A stretch of DNA of 64,000 bases from Steromphala cineraria (GCA_916613615.1 OU744732.1:27414673-27478672); one strand, 5' to 3'; shown: positions 12,196-24,129, counted from the first letter of the stretch. Translations and numbers: made by a program. The notes: generated by a model from the letters alone, not told the origin.

Positions 12196-13755
12196 TCTTA
12201 ACGATCAAGTTCTTGTGACTTCTTTGAAAGTGAGGTCGCAACTGTTTTCTATATATTTTTCTCTTAAATTTCAGTGAATTACCATATCCTTTTTGTACAT
12301 CTTACCTTATCATTATGAAAAGACGTTAATTACAGTATCAAATATGTTTTTATGATTTATATTGAATATCTAAGATCTGATAAAGATATGGAAATGTATA
12401 AGATAAATGAACAAGATTAGTTTGTAGTAATACCGTTTATCATTATAAGTCTGATTATTTGACAATATATATATGTTGTATTTTAAGATAATGTGAATAC
12501 GATATATGAAAGGTATATACTGTTTTATCTTTATGTATGTTTAGATTTCTTTACTATTTTTAGACATATTGAGGAATAGATGGTTTATTATAAGTAACTA
12601 TTTCTATTCAAAACTTCTGTAGAGTAATGTATAAGTATATATATATTTATATAATCCATTTGAAGAAAGTTTTGACTCTATAGGCCCTGTAAAAGTAGGT
12701 CTTAAAGTAAACAAGATGCACAAGATAAAGTGCACATATGCTCATGGTTATAAGTGAATTATTCGTGCAGTTTAACTTTCGTGCAGATTTTGAAATAATA
12801 TTTAAAAGTTGTTGTAAAGGTGATACTTAATGGAAGAGGTACGTCCAAGTTGTTGTTTTCAATTTATTTTGAATATAGACATCTGGTAGCATCTGTTTTT
12901 AGAGTTAACTTGGTTTAATCTTCCACTTAAAAATTAATTTTTTTCGTTTATGAGAGTATGAATTCTGACACTTCGACCAAGCCATTTCCAATATCAAATA
13001 TCAAAAAGTATGTTTTAGTATTTCATACTGGTTAGAATTAGGGCCTGACGTTTACATTATGTTCGTTTTGTATACATACCACTGACCTGTCACTAGTTTT
13101 TGTCAGGATTGACTATCCTTAATCATCAGTTTACATTAAATCTGTCTCATTGTTATTTGTGCTAACGGTTTGTGGGAGACGAAACTGAATACATTCATGA
13201 AAATAGAAATGTTTGAAAACTCAACTTCAAAAACATTTAATGAGAAAATGAAGTATCATTATTTTATGGTTGTCTTAAAAAACAAACGATAAAGGATGTT
13301 GAAAGCAAGAAACTTTGTCGTTCTTTTTTCTTTTATTTGTTTTATGTGATATTATCTTAAAGATGTTCATCAAGCAATTTACTTATTTTAGACTCAAGAT
13401 TTTCTCCTTAAATTGAGCGATTGAAAGAAAGTTTGTGGAGTTCATCAGCTTCGATCAGCACAGATATGGTCTTTATCATCAATATATGTCACTTTGATCT
13501 TATTTATCATCTGTACATATTTTTTATGTATTTCAGTTTGATCGTATCTTTCGTTTAAGTTCCTCTATCATGATATCATAATCATTCTTTGTTAATTCAA
13601 TATTCTTGTAAAACTACCAAAGTCAATTAATTTTCAATATCAAGATCTAGCAAAAAACGATACCAAACATTCAGGAAAATTATTGCTTTGAAAAAATGAA
13701 GGTCATCAAAACCAACGAAAACATCATCTATGTTCACATGACACTTTGAGCAAGA
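12196..13755. promoter_or_regulatory. divergent intergenic region between Apple/PAN paralogues
   Basis: 1.56 kb separates two divergent start codons. For the minus gene a TATA-like box (ATATATAG, minus strand, near 12250-12258) lies about 55 bp before its ATG. No TATA is obvious for the plus copy. The rest is AT-rich and holds no exon or repeat I recognise. Promoter use is inferred from position only. Confidence 0.35.
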
Positions 13756-14547
13756 ATGCTTTCAATTCTACTGTTGATTACTCAGTTCACTGATCTGGTC
13801 TGTAAGTATAACTTTCTTACTTGTTTCTCTTCTCTTGTCTAATCTTAATCATGGTCAGTGTAATGGAAAGGCGCAAAGTAGATGAAGTTTACTTCATTTT
13901 AATTTCATGGGTACTTGATTTGAAATTTATGAACATATTATTATCACATTGATTTAAACGGTATTGAGTTCATTGAAATTCAAGATTTGATATTTGATAT
14001 TTACAGATGCATGTGTAGAGAAAACACCAAAACAGAAATGGAAGGTGGTTTCCTAATGAAAAACATGGCTAAACAGGACTGTGTGACACTCTGTCTCCAC
14101 TGTGCAGCTGTCACCTGGTCACGTGGTCGCAACTGCAAGTTTCATCACGTGATCTGGAAGACTCATGGCAAAACATCAAAGTATACATTCTATAACACAG
14201 AAAACTGTACAAGAAGGCACTGTGCGCATATCAAGGTCTTTGTATTCATCTGCAAATACCTAACATTGTATTGCCCTTGTTCACAATGTTGTAGCCAATT
14301 AGAAGCACGTTCATTTCTGCATTCCTTTTTAGTTCAAAGCGCGACAGGAACCTTCTTCACCAACCACTATGCCTATAAAGGTACTAATCCTGTTGCTGAG
14401 AAGTTTGCTCCCTTTTGCTTCAAGTGTGCATTCCGTTGTCAACTGGACCAATGTCCTGGCTTCACGTGCTTCGAGGAAGGTCAAGGTCAACGTGATCTGT
14501 GTTCTTTAGATGGCAGCTCTGAACACTCGTATGTTCCTGAGAACTGA
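13756..14547 (+). pseudogene. shortened divergent Apple/PAN paralogue, frameshifted
   Basis: Three exon-like blocks copy the minus-strand gene: a leader exon 13756-13801 (46 nt, donor GTAAGT, phase 1), an Apple block 14007-14212, and a terminal exon 14333-14547 entering in phase 1 and ending in TGA. Exons 2-4 of the larger gene have no counterpart. In the Apple block one nucleotide is missing relative to the paralogue, between its first Cys and GGTGGTTTCC, so the spliced frame would stop near 14055. Three codons (SVN) are also absent, and the expected donor after the last Cys is no longer GT. An AATAAA lies near 14720. Probably a pseudogene; use of another acceptor cannot be excluded. Confidence 0.72.
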
Positions 14548-14559
14548 AATGAGTCTGGC

Positions 14560-15740
14560 TGAGCTGTAGTCAAAAGGGCCGAAGGACAAATGGACCAGAA
14601 CGATGAGATGTCTGAAACTGTCTGACTGACAACTGCATCTCACGGGTGTGGAGGTTTGTTTCTGTAAAATAGATATTCTCTTCTGACAAACCATGTTCTC
14701 TATTGAAATGTAAGACCAAAATAAAACTTCAAATATCAATTGTCACCTGTCGCTTATACACACAGAGAGTGAAATGTAATCAAAACTTTCCAATATAACG
14801 TTAATTTGATTACATTCACTGTCAAACATGAAGTTATTGGGTGCTAAAATTGAGTATTTTAATCAAATTGATATTCATATCTGACAGGTAAACCTCAAGG
14901 TCCTATATTAGCAAAGCAAATATTTGTTCCGTGTCCATCAGTGTTATCCCAGTAATGTGTTATCCCAGCAATCTCTTTATCAAACTCACAACATTCAATC
15001 AGTCAAATTGAAATAGTTTTGATACGCTAAAATACACCAATTGATTTTAATCAATAATCAGTATTCAGTATCTCATATGATATATTCTCAGTTGTCCATT
15101 TGATAGACTGAATTAATTAATACATACATCAGATCACTGTTCTTCTGTTTTAACTCTGTGATATCAAGCTATTAATTCTAAATACGATTTAATCTTTCAA
15201 TCAATCACCCTACTTTAGAAATGTATATTTAAACTTTATGCTCCAAAAAACCCTAATAATGATGCGTTTCTTCAGACATTAATGCTTTTTTATACATCTT
15301 TGGCATCAAGTTAATACATTCATTGTTAAGTTTAACACTGGAAAGTATTTACGTACCTATATTTACTAAAAAACACTTTTAATAATATTTTGTAGTGGAA
15401 GGGTATGGGATATGAGTTTGTTCGAAGCACTAACAGTAACTGATTTAAATTAGTCAATTCAGTTAAATTTAGATTACATTCTTTCGAGTTTTATGAGACG
15501 TTAGATGAACACTTGGCCCTGCATGTTCCGACTCTTCTCTTATCCATTTGGCGGCTTAGCTATCGTTGAACTTTTGGCAATGGTAAATCATGTAAAGCCA
15601 TTGTATCGCCGTTGAGCAGTCGAGGCTGGACTGGATAATAGGTGTTAAAATTAGTATTATTATTATTATTATCATCATTAAAGAGATTCATAGCTTTGAC
15701 CAAAAGAGTTGTAGATTCGAAATTTTCTAGAATTAGTTGT
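14560..15740. other. intergenic, no gene seen
   Basis: Holds the likely poly(A) signal of the paralogue near 14720 and a short ATT/ATC microsatellite near 15650-15678. Otherwise AT-rich and unassigned. Confidence 0.4.
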
Positions 15741-15753
15741 AAGAGAGACTCTC

Positions 15754-15954
15754 ACTAGTAAAATGAGAAAATGTCAGTTATTCGCCTGTGCTAAGATGGA
15801 ACAGTTGAAGTGCAAAGATCGTTTCCTCATTGATCTAGTGTGCACTAAGAACCTTGGTAATGGAGCGACCATGTACCTTAACGTCATCTGCTCTCTATCT
15901 TCTAGTGAACTGGCTTCACCTAAAGGATATACATGTACAATGAAAAATGATTGA
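15754..15954 (+). pseudogene. possible stray Cys-rich exon
   Basis: An open stretch reads RKCQLFACAKMEQLKC and is Cys-rich. KC..FAC..K recalls the terminal module of the Apple/PAN gene (RKCTSFAC). No convincing acceptor or donor was found, so it could be a decayed exon of the same family or chance. Confidence 0.2.
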
Positions 15955-15959
15955 GATTA

Positions 15960-16780
15960 ATATGGGATCATTGATAAGATCTTGAATGGAGCGTCGGGCA
16001 ATTAAGGCAATCAGTCTTTGCGCTGGCAAACTGTGAACTCCCATGAGTTTTTTATTCGTTATGTAAAATAATATTAAGTTTCCGATTTTGCGAATTTCCA
16101 TTTAACAGAGGATGTACATACGTCATTACTTTCTACACTGTTACAAATGTTATTTCTACCATAACAGCAACGTGTTTAGATGTTCAGATAACGTCGTGAC
16201 GTTTCTTAATAAGTAGATCAGCATCAAGTAGATATTTGCATGTTAATTCTTGGATATCTTTGTTTAAATTATTTAGAGGATTGTATGTAGGAAAGTTTTC
16301 CAGTTTATCATGTGAACAAACCATTTGTTGGACTAGTTTAGAGAATACTTAAGTTACAGTCTGTCTCCTCTATTACCAGTCTTTTTAAATCGTCTTCGGA
16401 ATATGTCAGTGACCTTACGCTGTAGGTCTGACTAATCTCAAACAGTTTCTGGTAAAGGAAGATTAAAGTTTGAAGAAATGAGTGCTTAGAACAATGTTGT
16501 AGACACAATTTTGGCCCAAATTTAAACATATAAAGTAGTCTAGTAAAGTAAAGTTTTTTTCGGCATTTTGGAAACACTTTAATTAACAAATAAACAAAAA
16601 GATACAAAACTTCCCAAAAATTGTCGAAGACCCATAATTTCAAGTCAAACCTTACTGTCAAGAAAACATTTGTTGTCGGCTTTTGGTTTAAATTTGATAA
16701 TGTTATGAAACCGCAATAAACAGTTTAGCATATATCATTAGTTAAACTGACTCAGATTAGACTTTAAGGTCCGTCCTTCC
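15960..16780. other. unassigned stretch with one minus-strand frame
   Basis: The 107-residue minus-strand frame 16661-16338 is the longest here. It has no motif I recognise, no splice context and biased hydrophobic composition, so I do not call it a gene. Confidence 0.3.
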
Positions 16781-16789
16781 TTTAAAATT

Positions 16790-17023
16790 AATGAAGCAGT
16801 AATAAATCAAAAATATACATGTGAAGTTCACCAAGGCGTATTTTCTTACACAAAATGAATTGAAAAAAAAACGCTTTATGTGATTTTATATAATTTGTTC
16901 TTTGACGATGAATGATTTGTTTGTTTTATGACATTATCAAAATAATTTTAGCGTTAACGTACAATAATCAGGGACAAGATGAAAATGCAAAATTTTCATA
17001 AAACGTTCTACTGCCACTTTAAA
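16790..17023 (-). mobile_element. relic TTAA MITE
   Basis: Diverged, deleted copy of the 364-bp family in reverse orientation. It retains GAAGCAGTAATAAATCAAA, the TTACACAAAATGAATTG block and the right end AAACGTTCTACTGCCACTTT. Much older than the other copies. Confidence 0.7.
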
Positions 17024-17224
17024 TTAAGATGGTTAGATATTATCAACTCACTTGTTGAAGGATGGAATGTGACTAAGTGCTACATGCTTGTTCAATTAGA
17101 AGACCTTCTGCAAGAATAAATGTATATGTGTAATGATATCCCCACCACCACCTTTAAGGGGGAGAAAGGTCCGTCCGCCCGTGAGGCCGTGTGTCCGTCC
17201 ATTCGAGTTTAATTTTCTCAGAAA

Positions 17225-17470
17225 CTACTTAAAGGGTAGACAAGAGTGATTCTATGGATGAACAACTTCTTTATTGGATGGTGGCGACGTTTCGGTATAG
17301 ATTCTTATACCGTTATCAAGCATATGGTGAAATATGCTTGATAACGGTATAAGAATCTATACCGAAACGTCGCCACCATCCAATAAAGAAGTTGTTCATC
17401 CATAGAATCACTCTTGTCTTCCTTATACCATCAACTTCTAGAATGCCACTCAAACAGCTACTTAAAGGGT
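17225..17470. mobile_element. 88-bp perfect palindrome between 13-bp direct repeats
   Basis: Arms 17238-17325 and 17332-17419 are exact reverse complements of 88 bp around the 6-nt loop GGTGAA. The 13-bp repeat CTACTTAAAGGGT at 17225-17237 and 17458-17470 brackets the palindrome and a further 38 bp on its right. This looks like one insertion with a target duplication. No coding capacity. The perfect pairing implies a recent origin or continued gene conversion between arms. Confidence 0.85.
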
Positions 17471-17598
17471 GTCTGCAACCCGAATTTTTAAAGTTCAAGA
17501 GTTTTATTATCAGGGCCTCGAAAGAGTCGTAAATGCTCGGTATAGGGACGAAGTAGTTTGGTTACAAACCCCTTACAGCTGACAGCCAGTACCAAGTT

Positions 17599-17599
<1 letters not shown>

Positions 17600-17652
<53 letters not shown>
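17600..17652. repeat. (AAT)n microsatellite
   Basis: About seventeen AAT/TAA units, followed by CTTTATTGCCCATGACGGG, which may be the reversed tail of a non-LTR element. Confidence 0.85.
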
Positions 17653-17656
<4 letters not shown>

Positions 17657-17659
17657 TAT

Positions 17660-18670
17660 TGCCCATGACGGGAATTTGTTTTGTGATGAAATATGCTCAA
17701 TGACATGATGGTAAGATAAATAAAATTAATGAATAAACAATACATGTACTCGCACACAACATATCCAATCACACCATTCCACAATCATTCACAAATCACA
17801 ATGAACGTTATCATTGAATTAAATGAGAGAGATTGCTAAAATATATAAATGAAAATGACAACAATAGTGATTAGATATGGTAATAAAATATGTTATATAT
17901 GTATATCAGTGAGTATTAACAGAGAAGCTAACAAAGTAATAACTATTTAAGATTATTTAAAATAACAATACTGGAAGGTATAAATGAGTCGGTTTGTGTC
18001 ACAAGACCCCCCTTACCCGTCTGGAAGCTCTCATTAACGATGGTCCTTTAGGTTTTACAAGCTAGGTTGTTGATTCCCTTTAAGATAGGATCTCTGAATT
18101 TGCTTTCTGTCTTTTGCAGCAAATTTAGGACTCGTAGCAAATGTTAGAAACTTTAATAAAAATCATTTTAGCGGGGGATGTTTACGTGTTATGCGAATTT
18201 TATTCTATTTAAGTTGACATCGTTGAGAACAAAAAGAAGACTTATTAAGAAAGTTCTTTATATTGTGAAAATGACGATAGTCAATCAAAGAAGTTTTAGA
18301 CATATTATGTGATAGGCTACACACAATTAAATTGTTATTCTCGATAAGTATACGCCTTCAAATTTCCTGACGTCTTTTTGGCTTCTATCGTTAGTAAATG
18401 TACGGTAAGATGGATCTAATGTGTGATGTGACAGTATTTTTCAGTTAGCACGCACTTTTTAATTCCATCTCTGTTGATTCCTCTGTTGTTGCGCTTGGTG
18501 CGACTTGGTTTTCCGACAAGCATGATATTTGAATGAAATTAACATGACGTCAGGTTTACGTTGGGATTTCTTATTGTACATGCGCTAAATTAGATTTCAC
18601 GGTTTCGAGACACCAAGCGATTTGGTCCAGCGTATTTTTTTTAATCTACATTTATTTTTCCATATCATTT
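17660..18670. other. intergenic, possible old LINE 3' UTR
   Basis: No exon seen. The part next to the AAT tract may derive from a minus-strand retroelement tail; this is a guess from position. Confidence 0.3.
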
Positions 18671-18675
18671 AGAAA

Positions 18676-19023
18676 CATTCTCTCCCTACAGAGGCAGATC
18701 AAGTCATGTTGATTTAGGCTCTGTTATATTACGATGAGTTTGTGGGATAGAATGGGAGATGCCTGATTGGAGACAATCAAAATTAGTTGTGCAATCAGCG
18801 ACGCTGTTCTTAAATCATCATTTTGGCTACTGAAACAAGGCAAAGGCATTGTGATATGAACCACCCTTTCCATGCGAGAAGCCTTGTCATTTGATAAAGA
18901 AATTCAAATGTATTGAGATGAAAGTTTTTCCGCCAGGGGAAACTGCCGGAACCCACGGATTTCGGCGTAATAGAACAGAGGCTAAATCAACATTATTTGA
19001 TCTGCCTCTGTGGCGAGAGAATG
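18676..19023. mobile_element. MULE-like MITE, 348 bp
   Basis: Reverse-orientation relative of the element at 4651: same CATTCTCTCC ends and the same internal CTGATTGGAGACAATCAAAA and CGGAACCCACGGATTTCGGC blocks. Flanks TTTAGAAA and TTTAGAAT give an 8-bp duplication with one mismatch. Confidence 0.85.
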
Positions 19024-19357
19024 TTTAGAATAGGGTACAGTCTGGCCCTGTTCTATTATATATATATAATAAAAGCACAACAAAAAGTGTAACAAAGTGA
19101 GTAAGGAGGATATTCTGTTATATCACATACATACAAGCACGTGCTATTTCTATGGGTAATGACATTTGATTAGAAGTAATCATAAATTGAAACACTCAGG
19201 CGCTTTGAGATTTTTAGAAACTGGCATTCTGTATAGAGGACGCCATCTGCGTCCGACTATTAACCCATTTAGACACATCACAACAGACAGGTTACTACTT
19301 CCTCGGTTACTCCTTGACATGTTCTTCTTGACAGGTTACTACTTGTCTACTATAGAG

Positions 19358-19692
19358 TTAAAGGGGCAGTAGCACGTTTTTTGATAATTTTATATTCTCA
19401 ATTTTTCACTGATATTTGTAAGTTAATGTTAAATGTATTATTTTGACGGTGTCAAAAATCTGATTACACAAGGCGATTTCCATAGTCAGAGGACAAAGTA
19501 TGAAGATTCACATAAAATCAATTGGCGGCCATTTTTTGTGAACACCTTTAATTCATTTTGTGTAAGAGAATGGAATCGCATGGCTAAACTATACGTTATA
19601 TAATTGAATTACTACTGCTCCATTTAGTTTTAATACAATTTGTCTTTCAATTGGAACCATTAATTTTCATTTTCCTGACATCACCTTATATT
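19358..19692 (+). mobile_element. TTAA MITE, copy 4, right end lost
   Basis: Starts with TTAA and the usual left end, then follows the family to ACATCACCTTATATT, where it stops abruptly. The last ~30 bp and right TTAA are missing, replaced by LINE sequence. Confidence 0.85.
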
Positions 19693-20690
19693 GATTGACC
19701 AAATACGCCTTAAATTTGGAACAGTAAACAATAGTTGGCATCATAGGAATCGTTGTTCTGTTGTTGTTGTATGTTTTTAAAAGTTGTTTCGTCAAACTGT
19801 TTAGATATTTGCTACTCTGGATTGATGTGCACTTAACATGGTATAGGTATGAATATGCCAGGCTGACATGGAAATGTGGATATTGTCGCAAGGGGAGAAC
19901 TTGGGCGTTATTCTGTAAAAGTAAACCAGTATGTTAAAATCATTAAATTATTGGTTAAAGCTCATGTCTCAGGATGAAAACATAATGTTAAAACATGTTT
20001 ACGATTATCAACGTAGGTTAGCATTCAAAGATATCAATTGTTGGGCATTAGATGTAAAGAATATATTATTTGAATATGGGTTTGGACGAGTTTAGCTTGA
20101 TCAAGGAGTTGATAATCATTTTATGCAACAGTTGAAACAAAGATAAGTTCTCTGAAATCATATTCGAAGTTAAATCTTTATAAAGATATTAAGTTGAAAG
20201 TTAACTTTGAAGAGTATTTATTATTGGTAAAAGTAAATGTTTTCCGTTTAGCATTATGCAAGTTTCGCTGTTCAGATCACCCTTTAATGTTGGAATATGG
20301 GAAAAAATTAAAAATAGTGCGACATGAGCGATTTTGCCCTCTATGTATTGTACTTAATGTTGAAACGGAATATCATCTTTGTATGGAATGTCCATTCTAT
20401 TGTGATTTGAGACATAGCCTGCTTCCCCAGTATTACATAAATAATCCATGTAAATCTTAATTTATCAGTTTACTATTATCTTGTGATCCTACAATTGTGA
20501 ATAATCTTGCAAAGTTTGTATTCCTTGCCTTGAAAAAACGTGCAAAATATTTGAATTTAGAATATAAAATTAAATGAAACTCTGTACATGTCACTACCAC
20601 TATATGGCGCTTGATGTCATTGTGATCCATCACCTTTGTAATGTATAATGGGTCGGTGGCCCCTTTACGAAAAAAATTGATTTGATACAG
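19693..20690 (+). mobile_element. LINE 3' end, decayed
   Basis: Frame-corrected reading gives RGELGRYSVKVNQYVKIIK near 19875-19945, then a C-terminal domain in the open frame 20194-20460 with a CCHC-like cluster (CPLC ... His ... Cys) and ECPFYCDLRH. Stops and frameshifts interrupt it. A GT/GC-rich 3' UTR ends near 20690. It abuts the truncated MITE at 19358-19692. Confidence 0.72.
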
Positions 20691-20735
20691 TAACGGTTGA
20701 CATCATTGGTTTCACTCTTTTGTGTTTTGTTACCA

Positions 20736-21100
20736 TTAAAGGGGCAGTAGCACGTTTTTAGGGGGAATATAAGGTGTTGTCAGGAAAATGAAAATTAATG
20801 GTTCCAATTGAAAGACAATGTATTTAAACTAAATGGAGCAGTAATAATTGAAATATATATTGTAAAGTTTAGCCATGCGATTCCTTTTTCTTACTCAAAA
20901 TGAATTAAAGGTGTTCACACAAAAATGGCCGCCAATGGATTTCATGTGAATTTTCAAACTTTGTCCTCTGACTATGGATGATTGACTTGTTTAATGAGAT
21001 TTTTGACACTGTCAATATAATACATTTAACATTAACTTACAATTATCAGTGAAAATTTTAAAATATAAAGTTATCAAAAAACGTGCTACTGCCCCTTTAA
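20736..21100 (-). mobile_element. TTAA MITE, copy 5, reversed
   Basis: 365 bp including TTAA at 20736-20739 and 21097-21100. Both terminal repeats are intact; orientation is opposite to the copies at 3.3-19.4 kb. Confidence 0.92.
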
Positions 21101-21436
21101 TGTATTATCAATGACATTCAGGTCTATCGTGTAGCTCAAGTGAAGTTCATTTATAACTGGAAGGTTATTTCATCAACCGCTCACCAATTTAATGAATAAT
21201 AAAATTGAAATTGTAACATATATCAAGGTAACACTTATAAGTCATAGATCATGTTTGTCTCGAAAAGCTATTAAAGTGTTACGATCTTTAACACTGACGA
21301 TCACTGTGAAATCGACATTACAAACTATTTTCTAGGTCTTAGATTTAATACAGTATACATTTATTATTTTCTTGATGAATTAAGCCATTAGCAATTTCGA
21401 AGGCACGATTTCGAACAAGCGTATCAACACGTAAAT
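21101..21436. other. intergenic, nothing recognised
   Basis: AT-rich spacer between two mobile elements. Confidence 0.4.
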
Positions 21437-21445
21437 GTATCTACC

Positions 21446-22055
21446 CATTCTCTCCCCACATAGGCAACTCAGTCATACCCCAGTTAGCCTCTGTTCCATT
21501 ACGCCAAAATCCTGGGGTTCCGGCAGATCGCCCTAGCGGCAAAAAGTTGTAACTTGAGATATCTCCCTTATTTGCAGCCAATGATAACACCTTTTGGATG
21601 TCCACGACTTCGGGAATACTCAACGGTCGCTCAGTGACTTTCAAAAGAATCATGCCTTTAGGTTTCTTTTTCATTAACAGTGTGAGTCTCAGAGAGGGAA
21701 ACTATTTCAAATTCAGATATGTATAGGATTTTTCATTAGAAACATATTGTTTTATAGTTGTGTAAATTGTTCTTCGTTTTATGATTAATTTTATTTTAAT
21801 AATTCACCAAATAAAAACCAATAAGAAGGTAAAAAGCGATTGTTTTGTAGAAGGAAGAGTTATCTCCCTTTGATGCGGATCCACACGGGAATAGCCGAAC
21901 TTTTGCGAATGACCACTTTTGAAACGGCGTCGCTGATTGCACAACTAACTTCGATTGCTTCCAATCAGATTTCTACCTTTCTATCCCGTATGTTAGCCGT
22001 AATAGAACAGAGGCTAATTCAGGTATGACTGAGTTGCCTCTGTGGGGAGAGAATG
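21446..22055. mobile_element. MULE-like element, 610 bp, 9-bp target duplication
   Basis: Inverted ends of about 60 bp starting CATTCTCTCCCCACA. The exact duplication GTATCTACC lies at 21437-21445 and 22056-22064. Internally it has small frames on both strands (minus, starting MKKKPKGMILLKV; plus, starting MFCRRKSYLPL) that are too short for a transposase. It shares ends and the CTGATTGCACAACTAACTTC block with the 330-bp family. Confidence 0.9.
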
Positions 22056-22473
22056 GTATCTACCATAGTAAAACATTGTTTTTACTACTCCTCATGGCTT
22101 ATGGTGTTGAAACATATTTGCATTTTGCTTAATATTAACAATCTGAAAAATAAGTGTATATTTTATCAATTAAATGTGTTAAATGCATAGTTTATTCAAA
22201 TATTATTTGTTATAAATCTAACAGTTTTGTTGTAGGGTAAATTCTAGGTAAATATTTCTGCTAAAATTATAAATGACTAAAACATTTTTTGAGAACATTT
22301 TTAGAAACATTTATCTCAGAAATAAATATTTCATTTTACGAGCCAACTTTATCAGGCGTACAGATATGAACCTGATTATAAGAAGACTATAGACAATAAC
22401 TAAGGAGCGGCGACGATTATTACTAACTAGCTATAGTGTCGAGAAATGAAGTTTTGTGTTTGTCTGAGGAGAA

Positions 22474-23083
22474 CATTCTCTCCCCACAGAGGCAACTCAG
22501 TCATACCTGAATTAGCCTCTGTTCCATTACGCCAAAATCCTGGGGTTCCGGCAGATCGCCCTAGCGGCAAAAAGTTGTAACTTGAGATATCTCCCTTATT
22601 TGCAGCCAATGATAACACCTTTTGGATGTCCACGACTTCGGGAATACTCAACGGTCGCTCAGTGACTTTCAAAAGAATCATGCCTTTAGGTTTCTTTTTC
22701 ATTAACAGTGTGAGTTTTAGAGAGGGAAACTATTTCAAAATCAGATATGTATAGGGTTTTTCATTAGAAACATATTATTTTATAATTGTGTAAATTGTTC
22801 TTCGTTTTTTGATAAATTTTATTTTAATAATTCACCAAATAAAAAACAATGAGAAGGTAAAAAGCGATTGTTTTGTAAAAGGAGGAGTTATCTCCCTTTG
22901 ATGCGTATCCACACGGGAATAGCCGAACTTTTGCGAATGACCACTTTTGAAACGGCGTCGCTGATTGCACAACTAACTTCGATTGCTTCCAATCAGATTT
23001 CTACCTTTCTATCCCGTATGTTAGCCGTAATGGAACAGAGGCTAATTCAGGTATGACTGAGTTGCCTCTGTGGGGAGAGAATG
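22474..23083. mobile_element. MULE-like element, 610 bp, second copy
   Basis: Almost identical to the copy at 21446, same orientation and same length. Flanked by GAGGAGAA at 22466-22473 and 23084-23091. The different target duplication shows a separate insertion rather than a tandem duplication of the locus. The same two small frames are retained, which may only reflect youth. Confidence 0.9.
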
Positions 23084-23091
23084 GAGGAGAA

Positions 23092-24025
23092 AGGCAATGA
23101 TGCAATTTCTACAACTGGTTCACAACAACCAATCGAAAGCAAGGAAGAAAGTGTTACTCCCGTGTGACTTACTTGGAAAATGCCACTTCAGTTCATCTAC
23201 ACATATTGATACAACGACGCTATTCTTTTATTTTTACTTTCTTAAGTAGTTTTGACAATAAATAATAACAATTATGACCTGTCTCACTTTATAACAGATT
23301 TGTCTTATGACATTATGTAAAATTAATTTAAGTCCTTTATTTTTCATAACCGCACGAAATGATTAAAGATGTTTTTGTCAAGAGTATGGCGAGTGTTTTA
23401 TTATTTACTCATAAGAGTTATACAAGGCCATTTCATTTTTGAAAGAAACCTTCGGCACACTTCATAACGTCGTATGGTATGTCGTCATACCAATGTTCAT
23501 TAAGTCTTGAACTTTTATCTTTGAGTAGTAGAATTTCTTATTATGCTCACTCAGGTGGACTTTAAGCGACGCTATCTCAACATACATTATATGACTAAAT
23601 TGCAGTTCTAAAACTTTCGATGTATTTCAAGCTCAAAGGTTTTTGCCCCAGTTCTTTTTATTAAATTGACAGAACATCACTGTCGTTAGCAGATAGACAC
23701 ATGTTCCTCGTGATAAGACCCATCAGTGATGCCTTGATTACCAGCTGTCTACGTCATTAGTTTTGATTAGGATACATTTACAGATGATGTCAAAAGCAGA
23801 TGAATCCAATTTTGACATCATTTCTACAGATTACCTACTTATTTTAATATAAAAAAAAAATTGAAATCAATATTGTTTTGTCTCTCAAACTTATTGGAAC
23901 AGTTGTTGAATATTGCATATAGAATTATCGTTGATTTGTAAGTAAATTATGAAGACTTTTATTAGACAATTAACGTACAGAAATGCAAGATATTTACAGA
24001 TATCAAAGTTCTATTTGCAGTATCA
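23092..24025. other. intergenic, nothing recognised
   Basis: AT-rich, no exon or repeat supported. Confidence 0.4.
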
Positions 24026-24129
24026 TTAAAGGGGCAGTAGCACGTTTTTAGGGGGAATATAAGGTGATGTCAGGAAAATGAAAATTTTTAAATATAAAAT
24101 TATCAAAAAACGTGCTACTGCCCCTTTAA
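24026..24129 (-). mobile_element. 104-bp internally deleted TTAA MITE, copy 6
   Basis: Both TTAA flanks and both complete termini are present, but roughly 260 bp of the middle is missing. The junction lies at GAAAATGAAAATTTTTAAAT. Confidence 0.9.

Noticed and set aside
16338..16661. 107-residue minus-strand frame as a gene
   Set aside because: No motif, no splice context, hydrophobic low-complexity bias.
21441..22702. 77/91-residue minus-strand frames as real small proteins
   Set aside because: They lie inside near-identical mobile elements and include the inverted end; conservation is explained by recent copying.
21446..23083. tandem duplication of one locus as the source of the two 610-bp elements
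   Set aside because: The two copies have different flanking duplications, so they inserted independently.
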